From: a virus
Length of the DNA stretch: 24,359 nt
IMG/VR virus record: IMGVR_UViG_3300017770_000160
Location: 1 to 24,359 of that record
Reading direction: 5' to 3' (one strand)
Shown: piece by piece, positions 7,254 through 13,826 of the stretch
Position numbering within the stretch: the stretch's first letter is position 1
Layout: the number at the start of each line of letters is the position of its first letter
Notes under the pieces: generated by a model
What the model was told of the DNA's origin: nothing
Seen by the model: the letters and a program-made list of their open reading frames with translations, nothing else
The model's database searches: none
Made by a program: the position numbers and the translations under genes

Positions 7254-8657
7254 ATGACATCAGTAAAGGAATATAGAGCAGTACAGAAGTTTCCAATTTT
7301 GGATGCGTATCTTACGCACTTCTCAAGAACATCAATGAAGAATGAGATACCGGGTCTACTGTCATTCTTTTACATTCAAGGACAACTTGCATTACCATAT
7401 GTTCGTATTCCGACTGGTGATACCCACCTCGACCCTCGTGTTCACGTCTTTTGGATTCAGCCATCAAGGACTGGTAAATCCATTGCATGGAACTTCGTTG
7501 GAGACATTATGGAAAATGTCGGTATTCCAATCGAGTTGTTTGCATCAGGTACAGACGCAGGACTGATAGGCTCTACAGAACAGATTGTAGATGAGCATGG
7601 AAAGCCTACTGGTGAGATGGAGACAGTACCGGGTTTGCTCGCAGGTCGTAAGGGTATCAACTTCGATGAAGGTTCCATTCTACTTACTCCAAACAAGCAC
7701 AGTCAAGAGACTGTATTGTATCTTCAAACAGCGTGTAACCCTGTAGGAAGCGGGAACAACACACTCGTTAAGCACATGAAGGGCAACAAGGTTGAGTGTC
7801 CTTCTATGGTGTCGCTATGGATTACTACGTACCCACCGAAGGGTGTTAAGGACTACGTTCTGACTAAGGGTATTTTCCAACGTGTACTGCTTTACTGGGC
7901 GCATTGGGACATGGACGCAAGACAAGAAGTGAGTACACGTAGGCTTGGTACGTTCTTCAAACAATCCAAAACAATTGATTACACAAAGGATGACCTGTAT
8001 GATTATTTCAGAACAAGTGAGAAGAGAATGCGGGACCGTCTACTCGATATGGGTGAGATAACATTCACCCAATGGGATGAACTATCCGAAGATGAAAGAG
8101 AAGATTTGGTACAGGAAAAGATGTGGACTATGTTCACCCCTGCGCCTGACTTTGATACAGCATTGTATCAAGCGTCTGATGAGATATACGACCTGCTTCG
8201 CAACATGGATGCGAGCATGTCTGAAATCGTTGCTTCGTTCACCCCTGCTGTTGAGAACTACTTAGGTATCTTCGCTACTCACATGGCTATTCTTGATGAG
8301 AAGTGGGTGATTACTGCGGACCACGTAGACATGGCTCACGAGATTCTCATTGACCTATTCCAAAACCTCATTGCTTGGCTTGAGGATTCCGTTGAAATCA
8401 ATGGAAGTAAGGCTAAGGAAGGAAAGATTCACGATGACATGCTCAAAGCATACAAGGCATGCGCCCCATATGAGATTGATGATGAGGGTGATGGTTGGAG
8501 ATTACAGATGAGTATATGGAATATGTATATGTCTAACACAGGTGTAAGCAAGAGTACAGCGCAACGGCACTTCAAGGACTACTCGGCGAAATTATTCAAT
8601 CGAAAGAAGAGTTCAGGAAGAATGTACTACAGAAGAAAGGGTGAAAAGAATGAGTGA
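7254..8657 (+). CDS. P-loop ATPase, probable replication motor/helicase-like protein
   Basis: A 467-residue protein. The P-loop is QPSRTGKS (K75), with Gln where the first Walker A Gly normally stands. The Walker B-like motif is GINFDEGS (D138, E139). A later WITTYPP (T191) and GIFQRVLLYW (R210) sit where sensor and arginine-finger residues would be in AAA+ or DUF3987-type ATPases. The C-terminus has a winged-helix-like segment (TGVSKSTAQRHFKDY) followed by a basic tail, probably DNA binding. The start at 7254 avoids overlap with the XPF-like gene and lies just after a TATA-like box; an ATG at 7176 was rejected. Its place after primase and nuclease suggests a replicative helicase or translocase. 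I cannot name the exact family. Confidence 0.7.
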   Translation: MTSVKEYRAVQKFPILDAYLTHFSRTSMKNEIPGLLSFFYIQGQLALPYVRIPTGDTHLDPRVHVFWIQPSRTGKSIAWNFVGDIMENVGIPIELFASGTDAGLIGSTEQIVDEHGKPTGEMETVPGLLAGRKGINFDEGSILLTPNKHSQETVLYLQTACNPVGSGNNTLVKHMKGNKVECPSMVSLWITTYPPKGVKDYVLTKGIFQRVLLYWAHWDMDARQEVSTRRLGTFFKQSKTIDYTKDDLYDYFRTSEKRMRDRLLDMGEITFTQWDELSEDEREDLVQEKMWTMFTPAPDFDTALYQASDEIYDLLRNMDASMSEIVASFTPAVENYLGIFATHMAILDEKWVITADHVDMAHEILIDLFQNLIAWLEDSVEINGSKAKEGKIHDDMLKAYKACAPYEIDDEGDGWRLQMSIWNMYMSNTGVSKSTAQRHFKDYSAKLFNRKKSSGRMYYRRKGEKNE

Positions 8658-9252
8658 CATAATGGCATTAGATATTGAAACGGGTAACTACTCTTGGGAA
8701 ATAGGGGGATGGGATAAGACCGCATCTTTCGAGCCTACAGTAGTGGCTACATGGAACGGAGAGGATGGAAACATCTACTGTAACAAATCATTGTCTGTAG
8801 ATGCCACAGTAAAGGCACTACACCCTCGTACATTAGGTGATGACTTAGATGCACACGTCAAGAAGGGCGGTGTCATTATCGGTCATAACATCAAAGCATT
8901 CGACCTCCCTGTATTACGGGATGCATTGGACTGTTGGACAGCAGGTGATATGCTGAAAACAGAAAGCGTCATTGATACAAAGAACCTCGTCAACAAAGCG
9001 GCTATGACACAACAGAAAGTCATGACCAGCCTCAAAGACTTGGTTAAGCATACCTTAAGCGACAACAAACTTATGAATAGTGAGGATGCGCCTAAAGCAT
9101 GGAGGCAAGGGAAATATGATGAGGTGGCTAAGTATTGCTTAAGTGATGCTCAACTTACATATGACCTATATCAATTTGGTAAGAGCGAAGGCTACGTTCG
9201 TTCTCGTGCAGTAGACACGGGAGAATTAGTAGATATAGAAGTAGAATGGTGA
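8650..9252 (+). CDS. DEDDy 3'-5' exonuclease (RNase H-like, DnaQ/PolB-exo type)
   Basis: A 200-residue stand-alone exonuclease. Motifs: Exo I MALDIETG (D8, E10), Exo II GHNIKAFDLPVL (N80, D85), Exo III Y162-CLS-D166, all in canonical form and order. It resembles the proofreading domain of family B polymerases more than bacterial DnaQ. It removes 3' nucleotides and could proofread in trans or process ends. The ATG at 8650 is chosen because GGGTGA lies seven bases upstream; the GTG at 8641 is part of that site. It overlaps the ATPase stop by eight bases. It is notable because PolB at 61-2463 already has its own exonuclease domain, with a weaker Exo II. Confidence 0.9.
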   Translation: MSDIMALDIETGNYSWEIGGWDKTASFEPTVVATWNGEDGNIYCNKSLSVDATVKALHPRTLGDDLDAHVKKGGVIIGHNIKAFDLPVLRDALDCWTAGDMLKTESVIDTKNLVNKAAMTQQKVMTSLKDLVKHTLSDNKLMNSEDAPKAWRQGKYDEVAKYCLSDAQLTYDLYQFGKSEGYVRSRAVDTGELVDIEVEW

Positions 9253-9257
9253 ACACT

Positions 9258-10778
9258 ATGAAAAAAGAACAGGAACAAGGAAGAACAAATGCACAACAAA
9301 TGAACATACGTGCGGCACGTACAATTGCTGATACCGTGAAGTCCACGTTAGGACCAATGGGTATGGATAAGATGCTTGTAGACGGGCATGGGAACGTTAT
9401 CGTAACAAACGATGGCGCAACCATTCTACGTGAAGTAGACGTATCACATCCCGGTGGTAAGATGATTGCAGAAGTAGCAAAGACACAAGAGAACCTATGC
9501 TACGATGGTACAACAAGTACTGTCGTATTAGCAGGTGCGTTACTGGGTAACACAGAATCTCTCTTCGCTCGTGGTCTACACCCTAACGTCATCTGTCGTG
9601 GGTATCACGAGGCATCTCTCATGGCGACTACATACCTAAGTAATGAGGTTGCTATGTTAGCCGAAGGAAGAGAAGAATACCTTAAGATTGCACGTACTGC
9701 GATTACTGGTAAGACTCTTGAGAACGCTCTCGACAAGGTATCAGAACTATGTGTGTCTGCTGTCGAACAAGCAGGAAGTGCTGAATCAGTACGTGTGGTA
9801 TCGTTCCCCGGTGGTTCGCTTGATGACTCATACCTCTTTGGTGGTGTGATTGTCAACAAGGATTTCGTACTTGAAGTAGAGGATGAAAAGGAAACCTATC
9901 GTCATTTCATGCTTATCAACACAGGACTTGATGTTGAAAAGAGTGAAGAGAATGTACAGGTACAGATTGATGCTTCGTCTTATTCATCATACAAATCCGC
10001 AGGTAAGGCTGATTTGATTTCAAATGCAAAGAGTATCGTAGAAGCATTCGACGGCAAGCATGGTATTGTCTTTGTACGTGATAGCGTAAACGACCACGTA
10101 TGCGCCTTCCTCAAGAAGCATGGAATTATGGCTGTACGTCGTACTCCTGAATCAGTTATACGTGCGCTAAAACGTGCTACTGATAGCGTCATCTTCCAAA
10201 CAGTTGATGACATCTCATCATACACTTCAACCGACATTACAAGAGAGAAGCACAATGATGTATGGCATTTGTTTGTTTCTAATAATACTGGTGAAAGTAA
10301 GGAAGCAACACTCGTACTTCGTGGTGCTACTTCGCACACACTTGAAGAAGTCGAACGTGGGTTTGATGACGCTCTTGGAGTTGTATCGTTGGTCATGGCT
10401 AATGATAGGATTGTTGTTGGTGCAGGTAACGCATACGCTCGTATGGCTGTCTATCTACGCAACCATGCGGCTCAAGTGGGTGGTCGAGCACAGATGGCTA
10501 TCGAAGCCTTTGCAGATGCTTTAGAGAGCATTCCTATGACCATTGCAGAAAATGCTGGTCAAGACCCTCTCGATACGATTCTTGAAATGAGACATCAATT
10601 GATGGAAGGTAAGACTTCTATTGGTCCTGATGTCGAGAACGGTGGTGTATGCGACGTTCTTGCGCTCGGTGTTATCGAGCCTGTAGAACTTGTACGACAA
10701 GCGGTATTGAGTGCGGCGGAAGTTACGAATGCTATCCTACGCATTGATGACATCATTGCACGTCGAGGCATGGAATAG
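9258..10778 (+). CDS. Group II chaperonin (thermosome subunit), divergent
   Basis: A 506-residue HSP60-family chaperonin of archaeal/eukaryotic type, which folds proteins inside a double ring using ATP. Seen: GPMGMDKMLVD and TNDGATIL near the N-terminus, NLCYDGTTST (D83) for the usual GDGTT, an apical region beginning with FPGGSLDDSYLFGGV, FDDALGVV (D371), VGAGNAYAR (G388-N391) where cellular subunits have PGGG, IAENAGQDPLD and ILRIDDIIA near the end. Catalytic Asp residues are kept, but two glycine-rich nucleotide contacts differ. It is about 35-40 residues shorter than typical thermosomes and lacks the GGM-rich tail. Start at 9258 follows GGTGA; an ATG at 9246 was rejected. It may fold virion proteins such as the giant protein on the minus strand, or join host rings. 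Confidence 0.95.
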   Translation: MKKEQEQGRTNAQQMNIRAARTIADTVKSTLGPMGMDKMLVDGHGNVIVTNDGATILREVDVSHPGGKMIAEVAKTQENLCYDGTTSTVVLAGALLGNTESLFARGLHPNVICRGYHEASLMATTYLSNEVAMLAEGREEYLKIARTAITGKTLENALDKVSELCVSAVEQAGSAESVRVVSFPGGSLDDSYLFGGVIVNKDFVLEVEDEKETYRHFMLINTGLDVEKSEENVQVQIDASSYSSYKSAGKADLISNAKSIVEAFDGKHGIVFVRDSVNDHVCAFLKKHGIMAVRRTPESVIRALKRATDSVIFQTVDDISSYTSTDITREKHNDVWHLFVSNNTGESKEATLVLRGATSHTLEEVERGFDDALGVVSLVMANDRIVVGAGNAYARMAVYLRNHAAQVGGRAQMAIEAFADALESIPMTIAENAGQDPLDTILEMRHQLMEGKTSIGPDVENGGVCDVLALGVIEPVELVRQAVLSAAEVTNAILRIDDIIARRGME

Positions 10779-10949
10779 ATGGGACGATTGATTGACCGAT
10801 TAAAGGTCAAGTGCCGTAAGTGTACACATTGGCATATTCCACATCGCCTAACGGCGAGATACCTTGACGGTGAAAGTAAACGTATTCATCTCTTTCAATG
10901 TAAAGAGTGCGGTGCGTTTTGGATTGATTCATCTTTTAATCAACAGTAG
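10779..10949 (+). CDS. Small zinc-ribbon protein (56 aa)
   Basis: A 56-residue protein starting at the ATG immediately after the thermosome TAG. It has C12-x2-C15 and C41-x2-C44-G, a complete zinc ribbon, with His- and Arg-rich residues between the pairs (THWHIPHR) and an FxWID C-terminus. The arrangement resembles small phage and archaeal zinc-ribbon proteins that bind nucleic acid; no named family is claimed. It is the last plus-strand gene. Its final 14 bases overlap the end of a small minus-strand gene. No strong Shine-Dalgarno site is seen, so it probably relies on coupling to thermosome translation. Confidence 0.75.
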   Translation: MGRLIDRLKVKCRKCTHWHIPHRLTARYLDGESKRIHLFQCKECGAFWIDSSFNQQ

Positions 10950-11010
10950 CAAACCATGTAGCAACAAAACCTGCTATGAACGCTATCAAGAAAAGGATAA
11001 GAATTGTCAT
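10936..11010 (-). CDS. 24-residue single-span membrane peptide
   Basis: A mini-ORF starting one base after the stop of the 54-residue gene and ending in TAA. The peptide is almost wholly one transmembrane segment: MTILILFLIAFIAGFVATWF followed by ATVD. Short hydrophobic peptides at the end of a tail or late operon can be holin-like, signal-anchor or regulatory proteins, but 24 residues give no family match. Support comes from gene order, tight spacing and composition, not homology. It overlaps the plus-strand zinc-ribbon gene by 14 bases. It could also be a chance ORF. Confidence 0.45.
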   Translation of the reverse strand: MTILILFLIAFIAGFVATWFATVD

Positions 11011-11011
11011 A

Positions 11012-11176
11012 TTACCAACTGTTTATGACGGCTTGTGTAGGCGGTGTACCCCAACTGCTCGGCCATTCATTGAGGTTGATAGTGCCGTCAATAAAATACA
11101 GACCGTGTTCAGCATACTCGAATTGAGTAAAACCTGCGTTGTGCATTCCCGTTGTCATCTCTTGTGGTGTCATCAT
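11012..11176 (-). CDS. Small protein downstream of fibre (54 aa)
   Basis: A 54-residue ORF whose ATG overlaps the fibre stop (ATGA), the same arrangement as other genes of this arm. It contains HNAGFTQFEYAEHGLYFIDG and ends WGTPPTQAVINSW; it is aromatic and soluble. No family is recognised. The position directly after a tail-fibre gene suggests a fibre chaperone or small tail component, which is inference. Translational coupling to the fibre gene is likely. The rest of 10950-11172, between the two convergent arms, is filled by this and the 24-residue peptide. I see no hairpin or T-run that would make a clear terminator. Confidence 0.6.
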   Translation of the reverse strand: MMTPQEMTTGMHNAGFTQFEYAEHGLYFIDGTINLNEWPSSWGTPPTQAVINSW

Positions 11177-13485
11177 AGCATCTCCGTAATTTGAAAGTAA
11201 GTGAGAGTATTGAGAGCCGCCCCTATGCTTGTACTGCTTACCACATGAGCGAAGTGAGCAACCTTATCACCCGCATCCAATTTGATTACTGCTGATATTT
11301 GCGTATCTGCGCCGTTAGCACTTCCTCTACGAAGCCGAATAGCATATCCTCCACCACTTGCGGGTGATACTTGGATGTTAGACATAGACCATGAAACGGA
11401 AGTCGTCGTGTAATAACTACACGCTACGAGATAATAGCCATCTCTCGGAGCAGTATATTCATTGTTGGTTGTACTAAAGTCAGAGCCTACATTCCACAAT
11501 GTTAAATCATGTGTTATCTTTGTCGCCCCTGAACTGTAACTCATATTCCCTGAAAGATAGGCGAAGAACTTCGATGCCTTAGCGTTGATGGCCGTTATTG
11601 CCGTGGTATTACCATTCGCTAATAGTGTGTTACCTGTAATAGCAGGGTCGTTAGCGGCCTGTGCCATAGCGTCTGTGTACTCCGTTGCGCCGTCAGCGAC
11701 GTTCAGCATGGTTCGCACATCTGCGGGGGATATTTCTTCAATAATACCTGCACCTGCGCTGTCTCTTCCAAGTAGTTTATTCGTCGCTGATACATCTTGC
11801 ATCTTAGCATAAGTAACTGCATCAGCCGCAATAGTAGCCGCTACTGAACCTGAACCGCTTGCTGTAACATCACCTGTTAGTGCTGTTATACCCGCCGCCG
11901 CTGTTGCCGCCCATTTAACACCTGATGCTTCTGAACTATCTGCTGTTAGAACATGGTTGTTAGTGCCGACGCTAAGTATAGTTGCATCACCTGAACCATC
12001 TCCTACTACTATCTGTCCTTTGGTTCCCAAATCGCTGTGCATAATTGCACCTGCGGCGTTGACATTGGTTGCGTCTGTAACGTCAGCACTTGCTTCGATT
12101 GCATCTAACTTCGTTTTGTCTCCGTTAGCAAATGCCCCTTCAGATGGAGGTTGTTGTGCGCTGTCAGCCTTTGCTCCTTGTGCGGCAGTAGCATATGCGG
12201 AGGCCGCAGTAGTAGCGGCAGTTCCAAGACTAAGATGCGTTGAAAGCGCACTTGCATCAATACCAAGAGCGATAGTCCCACTTGTTGTAATGGGAGAACC
12301 TGAATCCACTTGTATACCATCTGAACCGCTTACCGCAACAGAAGTTACTGTACCTGTTCCAAGCACTTCCACTTCATTCCACGAAGAGTTAGTTTTATCG
12401 TAAACATATTGTTTTACTGTTTGCCCAAACGCACCTGCTGAATTGAAATTTACTGTGTTACTCCCATGAAGATTTTTTATAGTTATCAAATAACCATCGG
12501 GAAAAGTACCACTCGGTGATACTGTACAAGTACCACCGGGTGTTAGAATAAGATAATTTTCATCAGCCGAAGTTACTGTTATACTTGTAGCAGTAGAAGA
12601 TAATACTGAATCAAATACACGTCGAGTGAAACGGTTTCCACTTGAATCCTTCCCTGTGTAGAAAAGGACTTGATTACCTTCACTATCGTATGATTGCCAC
12701 ATAGCACCAAAACGACTTCCGGACATAGAACCTGCTTCACTTCCTCCATGTAAATTATCAAGGTCCGTATGTGAATCAATAGCATTAGTAGCCGCTACTG
12801 CCCCTGATGTAACAGGTGAAAAGTAAATTGGAGAAGGTCTGATGAATACTCTCTTATCATTTATTTCAGTTACTTTAATGTTTAAATCACCGGAACCTGA
12901 TGAGTATACACATCGTAATGTGGCGAGGACTACTGATTGTTTTACAGCCAATGAAGATGAAGGAAAATTAAGAAACGCCGAAGGTGCAAGGGGGTATGAT
13001 GCACCAATAGTAACAGGGGAACCCATTTCCCACCCTATTGAGTTATTTGCATTGTCTGAATTAACATAGATAACAACTATTGCTTCCTTCCCTGATGTCA
13101 ATGCAGAAGGGGAACCAGCCTTATGTGCGCTTGTACTGATAAGGTCAATGTCTATGTTTGTAGAACTTCCAAAAGCATACATTACACCATCTAATACTGC
13201 GTAACCACCTTGTAGATTTACACGGAATAATGAAGAAGAACCAACACCATTTACTCGACCTGCTAAGTTGAGAGGATTGTTCCTATCACCATCTGCCTTT
13301 GCAGTATCTTCTTCAAGTAATATTCCATTCCCATGTATACCTTCAAAGGCATTTGTAAGCGTAGGACTGATGATGTGCTCACCATCAAACAAGCCATCTT
13401 CCGCTGTAGGTGTGGACACACTTGTATGTGTCGTTAACGTCATGTTCGCCTTTGTATGCCCCGATAATGGATTTCCTGTCATCAT
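11173..13485 (-). CDS. Tail fibre protein with C1q-like C-terminal domain
   Basis: A 770-residue virion protein. The N-terminal third is a beta-rich region found in tail proteins. The middle has typical fibre shaft sequence rich in Ala, Gly, Ser and Thr, e.g. GTVTSVAVSGSDGIQVDSG, TTSGTIALGID, ATILSVGTNNHVLTADS and ITALTGDVTASGSG. The last 130 residues or so (about 11176-11575) read as a C1q/TNF-like jelly roll (FFAYLSGNMSYSS; NEYTAPRDGYYLVACSYY; LDAGDKVAHFAHV), a common trimeric receptor-binding tip. It probably recognises the host surface. Start ATG overlaps the previous stop (ATGA) after GAGGTGG; a second ATG follows at once. Expected trimer. The fibre role is strong; the receptor is unknown. 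Confidence 0.85.
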   Translation of the reverse strand: MMTGNPLSGHTKANMTLTTHTSVSTPTAEDGLFDGEHIISPTLTNAFEGIHGNGILLEEDTAKADGDRNNPLNLAGRVNGVGSSSLFRVNLQGGYAVLDGVMYAFGSSTNIDIDLISTSAHKAGSPSALTSGKEAIVVIYVNSDNANNSIGWEMGSPVTIGASYPLAPSAFLNFPSSSLAVKQSVVLATLRCVYSSGSGDLNIKVTEINDKRVFIRPSPIYFSPVTSGAVAATNAIDSHTDLDNLHGGSEAGSMSGSRFGAMWQSYDSEGNQVLFYTGKDSSGNRFTRRVFDSVLSSTATSITVTSADENYLILTPGGTCTVSPSGTFPDGYLITIKNLHGSNTVNFNSAGAFGQTVKQYVYDKTNSSWNEVEVLGTGTVTSVAVSGSDGIQVDSGSPITTSGTIALGIDASALSTHLSLGTAATTAASAYATAAQGAKADSAQQPPSEGAFANGDKTKLDAIEASADVTDATNVNAAGAIMHSDLGTKGQIVVGDGSGDATILSVGTNNHVLTADSSEASGVKWAATAAAGITALTGDVTASGSGSVAATIAADAVTYAKMQDVSATNKLLGRDSAGAGIIEEISPADVRTMLNVADGATEYTDAMAQAANDPAITGNTLLANGNTTAITAINAKASKFFAYLSGNMSYSSGATKITHDLTLWNVGSDFSTTNNEYTAPRDGYYLVACSYYTTTSVSWSMSNIQVSPASGGGYAIRLRRGSANGADTQISAVIKLDAGDKVAHFAHVVSSTSIGAALNTLTYFQITEML

Positions 13486-13826
13486 GCCACCTCAATTGTA
13501 ATTTCAATTTTCACTTCATTAGAATTATTTTTAGTAATTGGTTTAATGGTGAATCTACTTACAGGAGTAAAACTTGTCGCACCCCTTGTTTGAATATATA
13601 CTTCCTTTATGGATTCAGTAAAGGCTTCTGTATGTGGTAATAATGCTTCTACGAGTAATGTGGAATCATCTACTATGGTAACCGTAGGCGTGAGTGTGAT
13701 GGCAGGTCGCCCTGCTGAACCATCGTCGCTGGTCGCTGGTGTACCGTCAAATCCTAAGATAACCTCGTTTATGTTATCTCTTATCGTTTCGATAAGTAGA
13801 CGGCGTATATGGTTACTTACTGGAAT
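13482..13826 (-). CDS. Tail/baseplate-associated protein with non-canonical start (114 aa)
   Basis: A frame open from 13862 down to 13482 fills the gap between hub and fibre genes. It contains no ATG, GTG or TTG before its last few residues. The best start is ATT at 13824-13826, eight bases after a perfect AGGAGG (13835-13840), giving 114 residues. It contains VSNHIRRLLIETIRDNINEV, LGFDGTPATSDDGSAGRP and a beta-rich C-terminal half ending VKIEITIEVA. Its stop overlaps the fibre start (ATGA), as expected for a real gene. The alternative is a -1 slip on the A6 run at 13840-13845 at the end of the hub gene, fusing both products. No family is named; a baseplate or fibre-connector role is inferred from position. 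Confidence 0.6.
   Translation of the reverse strand: MPVSNHIRRLLIETIRDNINEVILGFDGTPATSDDGSAGRPAITLTPTVTIVDDSTLLVEALLPHTEAFTESIKEVYIQTRGATSFTPVSRFTIKPITKNNSNEVKIEITIEVA

Noticed and set aside
9980-10396. Minus-strand open frame inside the thermosome gene
   Set aside because: It lies wholly antisense to a well-supported gene and has no recognisable protein features.
11957-12403. Plus-strand open frame of about 148 codons inside the fibre gene
   Set aside because: It is a shadow of the fibre frame: no ribosome site, low-complexity Ala/Ser/Pro/Val composition mirroring the shaft repeats.
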